A DNA stretch of 61,188 nt from assembly GCA_021776825.1 (NCBI GenBank), contig JAJFFG010000040.1:1-61188 (forward strand). The letters run 5' to 3'. The DNA comes from Planctomycetota bacterium. GTDB taxonomy: Bacteria > Planctomycetota > JAJSAM01 > JAJVHW01. A program made the translations under genes and the position numbers. The notes under the pieces are model-generated. The model did no database searches, was not told the origin of the DNA, and worked only from the letters and a program-made list of their open reading frames with translations. Positions 1 through 7,300 of the stretch are shown here, in pieces; position 1 is the first letter of the stretch; each line of letters opens with the position of its first letter.

Positions 1-881
1 TGGCGTGGAAACTGCGGAAGCTCGTCGAGGAACAGGACCCCCCGGTGAGCGAGCGTCACCTCGCCTGGTCGAATGGGTCGGCCGCCGCCGACCATCGACG
101 CCAGGCTCGCGGTGTGATGCGGTGCTCGGAACGGTCGCACGATTCGGCTCAGGTCTCCGATGACGGGAAGTCCGCATGCGCTTCGGATCGACGCGACCTC
201 GAGGGCCTCGTCCGCAGTGAGCGGGTCGAGCTGGTTGCCGAGCCTCCGGGCGATCATCGTTTTCCCCGAGCCCAGCGTGCCGACCAGGAGCACGTGCTTG
301 CCAGCTCGGATGGCTTCGACCGCCTGCGCGAACGGCTCCATGAGCTTCGGCGTCAGGTCGTTCATGAAGGGCAGCCGAGGCACCGGCTCCGACTTCGGCA
401 GGGTGGGCACGAAGCCTTCAAGCACGTCTTTGATGTGCGAGACAGCGACAGGCTCGATGCCTTCGACGAAGCGCGCTTCGCGTATCTGATCGAAGGGAAC
501 CAGGGCACGCTCGATGCCCTGTGCCCGAGCCGCCATGAGCATCGGGATCAAGCCCCGGACGTGTCGCACCTCGCCGTTCAGCGACAGCTCGCCGACGACG
601 AGCCCATCGAAGACCGCTGCCCCGTACACCGGGGAGAGGAACTTCAGCGCGACCGCCAGGTCGATCCCTGACGACCGGAACCATGACCCGGACTGGCCCT
701 TCCCGCGCATTGCGCGCCACCAGTCACCAAGCCCGAGCGTGTCGAGCTGGTTGACCTTCAGAGACGAGAGAACCCGCACGCGGGACTCGCGTTCCTGCGG
801 GTCGCTCATGCGCTCCATCCCGACAGCTACGGTGAAGACCGTGGCGCTGACGCCCTCGCAGGATGCTGTGTAGATCGTCAT
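1..881 (-). CDS. ComM/YifB-like Mg-chelatase-type AAA+ ATPase, 3' end cut by window edge
   Basis: About 293 codons are present; the C-terminus lies beyond base 1. Walker A (GTLGSGKT) sits near residue 197 and Walker B (GVLFLDEL) near residue 283, with the family segment RPFRAPHHTAS between them. An N-terminal Lon-like part (GIDLAVALKFLS, VVGELSLNGEVR) precedes the ATPase. Known ComM proteins are hexameric helicases acting on recombination intermediates during DNA uptake. The N-terminal part is clearly more divergent than typical ComM: the usual start motifs and the RGQ motif before Walker A are not recognisable. The ATG at 881 overlaps the radC-like stop by four bases (ATGA), so the two are coupled. 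It could be an element-borne relative and not the housekeeping comM. Confidence 0.8.
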   Translation of the reverse strand, partial: MTIYTASCEGVSATVFTVAVGMERMSDPQERESRVRVLSSLKVNQLDTLGLGDWWRAMRGKGQSGSWFRSSGIDLAVALKFLSPVYGAAVFDGLVVGELSLNGEVRHVRGLIPMLMAARAQGIERALVPFDQIREARFVEGIEPVAVSHIKDVLEGFVPTLPKSEPVPRLPFMNDLTPKLMEPFAQAVEAIRAGKHVLLVGTLGSGKTMIARRLGNQLDPLTADEALEVASIRSACGLPVIGDLSRIVRPFRAPHHTASLASMVGGGRPIRPGEVTLAHRGVLFLDELPQFPR

Positions 882-1363
882 TCGTTCTCTCCCATCATCC
901 CCGAGTCGAGGAAGCTAAAGTATTTGCTCGATCCCACGATCACGTGGTCGAGCACCTTCACGCCGAGCAAGTCGCCGGCCTTGCGCAGTCGCGTCGTGAG
1001 CGCGACATCTTCGGGGCTCGGGCTCGGATCGCCGCTCGGGTGGTTGTGGACGAAGATCACGCTGCTGGCGGCGGCGCGCACCGACAGCCGGAAGGCGTCG
1101 GTCAGGTTCACGGGGCACGCGGAGACGCCGCCCTTGGCGACAGTCGACCAGCCGATCGGCCGGCTCTTGGCGTCGAGCAGGATCACGATGAAGTGCTCGA
1201 CGCACTCCTGGTGAAGCTCAAGCTCGTTGCGAACGAATCTGTCTACGTCCATCGAGGACGTGATCCTCGGGCACGGCGCCGGCGCAGCGCCCCGGTAGAC
1301 CACGCTCATCTCCCGAAGGAGGAACAGCCCCCCGTCGGGGGGCTCGTTGGTGTAGTTGGTCAC
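878..1363 (-). CDS. RadC-like JAB/MPN-domain protein
   Basis: This 161-residue protein has the RadC C-terminal JAB domain without the N-terminal HhH region, the form common in phages and plasmids. Visible motifs are RITSS, the HNHPSGDPSPSPED metal-binding signature (both His and the Asp present), and LLGVKVLDHVIVG. The role of RadC proteins is unsettled; they are not proven repair enzymes. The chosen GTG at 1363 overlaps the upstream stop by four bases (GTGA). An ATG at 1309 (MSVVYRG) is an alternative, which would leave a perfect 8-bp hairpin (1326-1344) between the genes. It is coupled to the ComM-like gene downstream. Confidence 0.85.
   Translation of the reverse strand: MTNYTNEPPDGGLFLLREMSVVYRGAAPAPCPRITSSMDVDRFVRNELELHQECVEHFIVILLDAKSRPIGWSTVAKGGVSACPVNLTDAFRLSVRAAASSVIFVHNHPSGDPSPSPEDVALTTRLRKAGDLLGVKVLDHVIVGSSKYFSFLDSGMMGENE
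1326..1344 (-). other. Perfect 8-bp inverted repeat at the start of the RadC-like gene
   Basis: AGCCCCCC and GGGGGGCT flank a 3-base loop. No T-run follows on either strand. It lies within the coding region if the RadC-like gene begins at the GTG at 1363, or just upstream if it begins at the ATG at 1309, where it could control initiation. Confidence 0.4.
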
Positions 1364-1629
1364 TGCGCTGCCAAGACGGTGGCCTCGAGTACCGAGGCCG
1401 CCCTCTCTCCCTTGGAGGTGATCGCGATGGTCCCGAGCGTCAGCTCGACACACTCCATCGCGGCGAGCGCATCTTCCGCCTCGGTGACCTCACGGTACGT
1501 GAAGCCCTTCGACTGGAACCCGACATGAAGGATGGCCCGCGTCGAGAGCGGGATCCCTTCCTTCTTGAGATCGGCGAGCGTCGTGAGCAACGCATAGCCG
1601 ATGTGCAGGACTCTTTTCTTGCTTGACAT
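1360..1629 (-). CDS. Small hypothetical protein, possibly winged-helix
   Basis: The 89-residue product has a basic N-terminus (MSSKKRV) and predicted alternating helices ending in a GTIAITSKGERAASVLEA segment, which resembles the wing and last helix of small winged-helix regulators. No family is recognised with certainty. The ATG at 1629 is chosen because the box AAGGAAGG stands five bases upstream, exactly as in the neighbouring genes; an upstream GTG at 1650 would put that box inside the coding region. The stop overlaps the RadC-like start. Confidence 0.65.
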   Translation of the reverse strand: MSSKKRVLHIGYALLTTLADLKKEGIPLSTRAILHVGFQSKGFTYREVTEAEDALAAMECVELTLGTIAITSKGERAASVLEATVLAAQ

Positions 1630-1680
1630 GTCAACCTTCCTTGAAAACACGTAGGCGCCCGGTCACCCGGACACCACCCC

Positions 1681-1941
1681 CTACGGGTTAGCCCGTGACC
1701 GGCGCGAGTTGTATGTGGTGAGCACGATCCACCTCCCGTCGCGGAGATACTCGACGAAGATCTTCTCGGGCTCCGTGTTGCCGAGCCAGACGCGGACGCC
1801 GTCGTACTCCGTTCCGTTGTGGCGGAACGTCTCGTAGTCCTCGAACTTGAGGTCATCGGCCTGGCCGACGGTGATCGTCGGCAGCGCCTCGAGCTCGGTC
1901 GCGGTGAAGAGGTGCGGGATCGTCTGTGCGCGTTTCAGCAT
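1681..1941 (-). CDS. Hypothetical protein, 86 aa
   Basis: The small acidic protein starts MLKRAQTIPHLFT and contains an aromatic-rich core (VWLGNTEPEKIFVEYL). It resembles short orphan proteins found on plasmids and integrative elements; no function can be named. AAGGAGAA lies five bases before the ATG. Its TAG stop falls inside a short palindrome (ACGGGCTAACCCGT) related to the second hairpin of the leaders farther upstream in the block. A hairpin with a T-run separates it from the preceding gene. Confidence 0.6.
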   Translation of the reverse strand: MLKRAQTIPHLFTATELEALPTITVGQADDLKFEDYETFRHNGTEYDGVRVWLGNTEPEKIFVEYLRDGRWIVLTTYNSRRSRANP

Positions 1942-1959
1942 GGGCTTCTCCTTCAGCGC

Positions 1960-1988
1960 AAAAGCCCCGACCTTCGCAGGCCGGGGCT
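1960..1988 (-). terminator. Rho-independent terminator-like hairpin
   Basis: Eleven-base arms (AGCCCCGGCCT / AGGTCGGGGCT on the minus strand, one mismatch) with loop GCGA are followed by TTTTGCG. It lies 18 bases after the stop of the gene ending at 2006 and just before the Shine-Dalgarno box of the next gene. Confidence 0.6.
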
Positions 1989-2005
1989 CGTGTTGCAGGT
2001 GTGGG

Positions 2006-2398
2006 CTAGACCCCTGTCATCATCGGCAGCCTGAACCCGGCGGCGATGGAGAAGAACTCGTCGTCGTTCCCCGGCAAGCAGTCCTCGTGGACGACGTAGA
2101 CGCAGGTGCCGACGATCTGCTCTTCGCAGATCACCGTGGCCGTCGGGTTGATGAACCTCGGCCGCTTGAACTTGCCCTCTTCGTCAATCCAGCAACCACC
2201 GGGCAGCCGGCCATCCGGGGAGATGCGCCTCTGCACCATGGTGCAGCCCATCAGCTCGTAGAGACGCTTGAAGCGGATCTCCCAGCCTGTCTCGACGTAA
2301 TGCGAGAACAGGTTCTCGAGCTCGGTTTCGGTGAGCGGGCGCGGCTTGCTGTCGATCGGCAGCAGCCACACGCGCGTGGGCTTGTTCTTGTGTTTCAT
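2006..2398 (-). CDS. Hypothetical protein, weakly DUF3846-like
   Basis: The 130-residue product begins MKHKNKPTRVWLLPID and carries an LTETELENLFSHYVE helix, a mid-region DEEGKFKRPRFINPTATV and an IVGTCVYVV strand. That order (short strand, helix, DEEG loop, then a closing GxxVVG-like strand) recalls DUF3846 proteins of phages and mobile elements, but the match is weak. The ATG at 2398 is preferred to the GTG at 2404 because the conserved leader box AAGGTAGG lies five bases upstream. Confidence 0.6.
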   Translation of the reverse strand: MKHKNKPTRVWLLPIDSKPRPLTETELENLFSHYVETGWEIRFKRLYELMGCTMVQRRISPDGRLPGGCWIDEEGKFKRPRFINPTATVICEEQIVGTCVYVVHEDCLPGNDDEFFSIAAGFRLPMMTGV

Positions 2399-2448
2399 GT
2401 TCACCTACCTTCAGTGAGGCAGCCCCCGCTGCCGAAGGCAACGGGGGC
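2399..2448 (-). repeat. Start-associated leader repeat, copy 1
   Basis: Read on the minus strand it is a GC stem (GCCCCCGTTGC ... GCAGCGGGGGC) with a TTCG-containing loop, then TGCCTCACTG, then AAGGTAGGTGAAC abutting the ATG at 2398. The stem-loop plus ribosome-binding box is shared with copies at 2911, 3215 and 3854. Confidence 0.8.
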
Positions 2449-2466
2449 CGATGAACCTGCAACCGG

Positions 2467-2910
2467 TCAGGCGCCCATCGCGCGCTCGTAGCGCGACGCC
2501 GCCTCGCAGGCCGCCTCTTCCTCTTCCTGTCGGCGCAGGCGCTCGAGCGCGTCCTTCAACTCGTCGCCGCACGCTTTCTCGTCGATGACGGGGACGACCC
2601 GCTGTCCGCTGCACGAGGGACAGGCGATGTCGTAATGGCCTCGGAAGTACGAGGAGACGAACTCGCCGTCTTCCAGGTCCGACCCGCTCAAGCCGCCGGC
2701 GTCGATGCTGGGGTTGACGACCGTCGCCGTGCCCTCGCACATCGAGCAGACGACCAGCGTCGCCGGGAAGGCGACCTCTTCTTCGCTGCCGTCGTCTTCG
2801 TAGACGGTTCGCGTCAGCGTCTTCGCCTCCGCGCTGTATCCGATCCAGAGGTCTCGCGCCCCGACGCGCGAGTCCATCTGGTAGTGGTAGTTCTCGAAGT
2901 TGATTGGCAT
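2467..2910 (-). CDS. Hypothetical zinc-finger protein with two CxxC pairs
   Basis: The 147-residue protein has CSMCEGTATVVNPSIDAGGL near residue 55 and CPSCSGQRVV near residue 97, two CxxCxG knuckles like those of DnaJ, so it probably binds zinc. The NPSIDAGGL segment is familiar from an uncharacterised family found on plasmids and in proteobacterial accessory regions. The C-terminus is a charged helix (DELKDALERLRRQEEEE). The start is set by the leader repeat ending five bases upstream. No function is assigned. Confidence 0.7.
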   Translation of the reverse strand: MPINFENYHYQMDSRVGARDLWIGYSAEAKTLTRTVYEDDGSEEEVAFPATLVVCSMCEGTATVVNPSIDAGGLSGSDLEDGEFVSSYFRGHYDIACPSCSGQRVVPVIDEKACGDELKDALERLRRQEEEEAACEAASRYERAMGA

Positions 2911-2986
2911 GTTGACCTTCCTTCAGTGAGGCAGCCCCCGCTGCCGAAGCAACGGGGGCGCGTCACCCCCTACGGGGCAGCCCGTC
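2911..2986 (-). repeat. Start-associated leader repeat, copy 2 (two hairpins)
   Basis: On the minus strand: palindrome ACGGGCTGCCCCGT, GTAGGGGGTGACGC, the UUCG-capped stem GCCCCCGTTGC/GCAGCGGGGGC, TGCCTCACTG and AAGGAAGGTCAAC before the ATG at 2910. It is almost identical to the copy at 3215 over its whole length. Confidence 0.85.
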
Positions 2987-2998
2987 AGAAGGCGATCT

Positions 2999-3214
2999 TC
3001 ATTCGTTTCTCCCGTGCGGACCTTCGTTTGCCAGCGCCGTCTCGTACAAGTCTTTTGCGTACTGCGTGCTCGGGCCATCGCAGATCAGATTCGTGGCGTC
3101 TGCCACAAGGCTCTCGACGTCACCGCTGTCGGCGGCCGAGACGCTGTTGGTCTTCATGATCATGAGCAGGTGCTCGATCGCGTCGATGGCGCTCGCGCGC
3201 TCGGGGTTGGGCAT
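2999..3214 (-). CDS. Small hypothetical protein, 71 aa
   Basis: An acidic, mostly helical 71-residue protein (MPNPERASAIDAIEHLLMIM). It has no recognised domain, signal peptide or membrane segment. Its leader is the full two-hairpin repeat; the spacing from AAGGAAGG to the ATG is nine bases, longer than in its neighbours. It is judged a real gene because of that shared leader and tight packing. Confidence 0.55.
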   Translation of the reverse strand: MPNPERASAIDAIEHLLMIMKTNSVSAADSGDVESLVADATNLICDGPSTQYAKDLYETALANEGPHGRNE

Positions 3215-3295
3215 TCAGAATCACCTTCCTTCAGTGAGGCAGCCCCCGCTGCCGAAGCAACGGGGGCGCGTCACCACCTACGGGGCAGCCCGTCA
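3215..3295 (-). repeat. Start-associated leader repeat, copy 3 (two hairpins)
   Basis: Same order as copy 2: TGACGGGCTGCCCCGTAG palindrome, UUCG-capped GC stem, TGCCTCACTG, AAGGAAGG. The TGA stop of the gene ending at 3293 lies inside the first palindrome. Confidence 0.85.
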
Positions 3296-3853
3296 GGACG
3301 GGAAGTGCTTGCTGCAGCACGGCTCGATCTCGAGCGGGCCGCTCTCGGCGTCGCCTTCGTCCGGGCCGTCGCACTCTTCCTCGTCGTGACGAAGCCGTTC
3401 GACTTCGTCCTGCCAGTCGATCGGGATCTCCCCGATCTCGTAGGCGCTGAAGAAGCCGAGGACGAACGCATCGCGCTGATGCACGCGGTACTCGTCGGGC
3501 ACGACCGGCTCGTCGTCGGCGATGTGTCGCTGATAGCCGCCGGCGTAGATGCCAGCCTCGAGCGCACGCTCCCGCTCCGTGGCGAGGTCCAGCTCGGTGG
3601 GCACGTGCTTCACGGCGAACTCGGCGAGGTGCCGAGCGTACATCGCGACGAACGCGACCTCCTCGAGGGTGAGCTCGTCGCTCACGTTGTTCTCGTCGAC
3701 CCAGGAGTCGACGGCGACGTCGGCCAGCGCGAGATCGTCCTCGCGAAAGACATCGGGCCGACCGTAGGCCGTGTTGAACACGGCCTCGGCGATGGCCTCG
3801 CCGATGCCAGGCCCCTCGCCCGGCCGAAGTCTTCTGAATAATATCTCGTACAT
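3293..3853 (-). CDS. Hypothetical acidic protein, 186 aa
   Basis: The product is strongly acidic with a tail rich in Asp and Glu, and ends EIEPCCSKHFPS. It has no recognisable domain. A helical central region (ATERERALEAGIYAGGYQRH) suggests a soluble cytoplasmic protein. The ATG at 3853 is chosen because AAGGAAGG lies five bases upstream, as in the sister genes; a GTG at 3859 is the alternative. Confidence 0.6.
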   Translation of the reverse strand: MYEILFRRLRPGEGPGIGEAIAEAVFNTAYGRPDVFREDDLALADVAVDSWVDENNVSDELTLEEVAFVAMYARHLAEFAVKHVPTELDLATERERALEAGIYAGGYQRHIADDEPVVPDEYRVHQRDAFVLGFFSAYEIGEIPIDWQDEVERLRHDEEECDGPDEGDAESGPLEIEPCCSKHFPS

Positions 3854-3903
3854 GATCACCTTCCTTCAGTGAGGAAGGCCCCCGCTGCCGAGGCAACGGG
3901 GGC
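3854..3903 (-). repeat. Start-associated leader repeat, copy 4 (one hairpin)
   Basis: On the minus strand: GC stem GCCCCCGTTGCC/GGCAGCGGGGGC, CTTCCTCACTG and AAGGAAGGTGATC before the ATG at 3853. The upstream palindrome of copies 2 and 3 is absent. Confidence 0.8.
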
Positions 3904-3910
3904 GCCAGAT

Positions 3911-4207
3911 TCACAGACAGGACGTCGCGTGAATGATCACGAGTCGCCCGGTCCTGGTGAGGGTCAGCTCGCGCTTGGACGGCTTGATGCCGTCCACGCG
4001 CGGACCATCGGTCGTGCTGAAGACTTCGAGGAACAGGCCGGAGGCGACCATCGCGGCGATGACAGCTTCGCTGTCGGCGCCACAGTCCTCGAGATTGCCA
4101 GCAAGGATCTTGGCGTCGATCTTGTTCTCGACCATGTGGTCGAGCGCTTCGGCCAGGGCAAGTGCCCCGTCCCAAAGCTCGATCTCTTGTTCTTGTGCGG
4201 TTCCCAT
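3911..4207 (-). CDS. Small hypothetical protein, first gene of the accessory block
   Basis: The 98-residue product (MGTAQEQEIELWDGALALAEALDHM) has helices and a final strand segment ELTLTRTGRLVIIH that suggests a small alpha/beta or winged-helix fold; no family is recognised. The ATG at 4207 is preferred to farther upstream starts, which would read through the large inverted repeat at 4228-4290. It lacks the leader repeat of the next genes, as expected for the promoter-proximal gene. Confidence 0.55.
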   Translation of the reverse strand: MGTAQEQEIELWDGALALAEALDHMVENKIDAKILAGNLEDCGADSEAVIAAMVASGLFLEVFSTTDGPRVDGIKPSKRELTLTRTGRLVIIHATSCL

Positions 4208-4227
4208 GGTGACTCGTTTCCCCAGCC

Positions 4228-4290
4228 TTGTCGGCCGGATCGGGCGCAGGTGTGCGCGTGCGCAGGCGTGCGCCCGATCCGACCGACAAG
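4228..4290. repeat. Large inverted repeat upstream of the accessory block
   Basis: Two 22-base arms (4228-4249 and 4269-4290; CTTGTCGG[C/T]CGGATCGGGCGCA, one mismatch) surround a 19-base GC-rich loop. It lies between the terminator of the Tex-like gene and the first gene of the block, where an operator, origin or recombination site could be. No T-run follows either arm. Confidence 0.75.
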
Positions 4291-4327
4291 CTGGCTGGCG
4301 AGCCACCACGAGCCGACGGAAGCGAAA

Positions 4328-4361
4328 AGCCCCCCGATGATCCGAAGATCGTCGGGGGGCT
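4328..4361 (-). terminator. Rho-independent terminator of the Tex-like gene
   Basis: Fifteen-base arms (AGCCCCCCGACGATC / GATCATCGGGGGGCT, one G-T pair) close a TTCG loop eleven bases after the stop at 4373 and are followed by TTTCGCTT on the minus strand. Confidence 0.85.
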
Positions 4362-4372
4362 GTTTCTGAGAT

Positions 4373-7300
4373 TCACGTGATCGGGTTGCCCTTCCTGTCT
4401 ACCTGGGTACCGGACCAGGGCCGATTCGGATCCAGGCCCAACTGGCCCCAGACGTACCCATTCACTGCGCCCCCCGTAACTCGGGTTGCGAGTGCATTCA
4501 GCGATCGAAACGAATTTCCTGAGAGCATCGTTCCGTCCGCGCAGGGACCTGTCGCAGTGACCGAGCCGTCTGCGAGAAAGCTGAACTCGACTCCACCTCT
4601 GCCGGTTCCACCGACGGATGTGATCGTCACCCCCAAGGGAGGGAGACGTTGGTCTCGCGTCTTACTGCGCAGCGCTGCCTTCGCGCCCTTCACCTTCGGC
4701 GCTTTCGCGCCAGCAGCGACCTGCACGACGGGGCGAACACCGACAAACTCTCCCGCGTTGATCACGATCGTCAGCCTGAGATCTCCCGAGGGGATCTCAT
4801 CCTTGTCGATCTTCGCGAACATGCCCCGAAGGGCACCCTCGATCCGATCGGCGAAGCCAGTGTCAGCGATCTGGCGCGTGAGCGCCACGATCGAACCATT
4901 CAAGGCTGCAGCATCCGTCATCGCTTTCTGGGCTCCGGCGAAGTCCCCCGCCCCAGAAAGGGCGGAGATCTCCGTCATCACCTCAGCAAGCGAAGCCTTC
5001 GCTTCGACCTTCGCAAGCTCCATCTTTTCGATGGGGCTGAGCACGGGCGCCTCCACGGGCGCCTCCACGGGTGCCTCCACGGGGGCCTCGGTCGCTGGCG
5101 ACACTGGCGACGCTGCCGGCGCGGCCGGCGCGGTCGTCGCAGTTGCCGCGGCGGCGGGAGCGGCCTCGACCACAGGCTCCGATGCGACGGGAGTCGCTGC
5201 TTCGACGACGGCAGCCGCCGCGGCAGTCTCGGCCTTCGGCTTGCGCGACTTCTTCGACCGCTTGGACTTCGACTTCGCCTTGGCCTCGGCGGCCCCTTGG
5301 AGGCCGAGCTGCTCGCGAAGAGCCGCGAGCTGGCGATGGAACGGATCGTTCTCGCGCGGGATGTCACGGATCGCGGGCGCCGCGCTGCGACGGGGCGGCC
5401 GCTGACCCTCCCGGCCACGTCCGCCGCGACCGCGCTCACCCGGCCGGCCACTGCTGCGCCGACCACCGGGACCGCTGGGACCTCCTGGGCCACCGGGACC
5501 TGGCGGACCACTACCACCGCGCCCACGTCCGCGCGGCGGGCCGCCGCGCCCGCGGGCACCGTCGTCGCCGCCGCCCTCGTCACGGCGAGGGGCGGGCTCG
5601 GGCATCGGCAAGAGGGCCTTGACGCTCAACGCCAGGCGGCGTTTCGCGATGTCGACGCCGACCACCTTCACGCGCACGCGATCGCCGACCGACACCACCT
5701 GAGCCGGGTCCTCGACGAACGCATGCGAGAGCTGAGAGACGTGCACCAGGCCCTGCTGACGCAGACCGACGTCGACGAATGCGCCGAACTTCGAGAGGCT
5801 GGCGACCACGCCGTCGAGCTCCATGCCCTCTTCCACGTCGCGGAAGCGGCGCAGTCCGGCATTGCGCACGGGCGGAACGAACGGACCACGTGGGTCGCGG
5901 CCCACCGCGGCGAAGGCGGCGATGACGCTCCGCACGTCCTCGATCGTGTGCACCTCGGTCGCGAACGGCTCGGGGTCGAGCTCGCGCAGACGCTCGCGTG
6001 CCGCGGGAAGTTCACTGACGCTCACGCTGAGGCTCTCGGCGATCGCGCGCGCAATGGGAAGCCCGGTCGGATGGACGCCCGTGGCATCCCACGGTTCCTC
6101 ACCGCCGGGAACGCGCAGGAACCCGCCAGCACGCTGCCAGGCCTCCTCGCTGATCGCCTCGAGGGCACGGAGGTCAGCGCGCTCACGGAACGGGCCCTGA
6201 GCCGAGCGGTGCGCGTGGATCGCGGCCGCACTCTGATCATCGAGTCCCGGCACGAGCGCGAGGAGCCGCACGTGGGCTGCGTTGAGGTCGACACCGAGCG
6301 TCGCCGCGCACTCCCCGGCTGTTTCCTCGAGCACGCGACGCAGTTCGCCCTGGTCGATGTCGCGCTGATGCGGACCGAGCGGAACGCGCGTCAGGTCCGA
6401 ACGCGTGAGCTCGATGAACGGGTCCTGCACCGTGCGGGCGAGCGAGAGAGCCGCGCGCGCCGACGAGGGCAGTTCGGCAGCGTCCGCCTTCCCGGCGTCG
6501 GAGTCGGCATACAGGACGGCCGAGACCTCGTTCACCGGCACGAGAACACACCCGAGCTCGGCGTTGGCCGCGATCATCTCGGCCACCCAGTCCCGCACCG
6601 CGCTCGCGCGCTTGCTCGCCGCAGCGGCGACGAAACGAACCCCGCTCTCCGCGACGAGATCGCGGAAGGCGGCCGCAGCCTGCTCCTTCTCTCCGCGCGG
6701 GGGGAGCGGGTGGACGGCCACGGTCGCGCCGGGTCGGCCCTGCGCGTCGACGGCCAGCAGGCGCACGGTTCCGGTCGAGCCGGGCACGGCGGCAACGATC
6801 GGGACCGCACCGACGGGCGCCGACATCAGACGGGAACGCAGCGACTCGGCGAATCCCGGAAGCAGCGCGCGATCCGCCACGCGGCGGCGCTCGTTGATCA
6901 GTTCGTTCGAGCCTGCAGGGAGCAGCACACGCGTCAGGGCGTCTTCGGTCGCAGCGCGGACGAGATCGGCATGCGGGCTTTCCGGCGCGACCGCGAGCGC
7001 TCCGTCGAGAAGGGCCGCGCGCTCTTCGTCGGAGATCTCCACACGAGCGGAGAGCGCGCCCGCCTTCTGCCCACGCCGCACGAGGAGCAGCGCGCGAGGC
7101 TTCACCTGCGTCACGGGCTCGCGCAGACCGACCGCCTTGGCGATCGCCGGCTTGGGCGTCTTCCCGGCGATGGCCTCGGTCACGAGAGCGCCGCCGCGCC
7201 GGAGCGAGCCGCGCACGGTCTGCCGGCGCGTCGCGTCGTGTCCGATCAGGTCGGCGAGGAGTTTGACGAGGCGCGCGCGCTGGTCGTCAGCCGTGGGCGC

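Noticed and set aside
1326..1344. Perfect hairpin considered as a terminator between the small gene and the RadC-like gene
   Set aside because: No T-run follows on the minus strand and the two genes overlap, so termination there is unlikely.
2399..3903. Repeated hairpins considered as a CRISPR array
   Set aside because: Units are separated by genes of different length and abut start codons; no spacers or cas genes are present.
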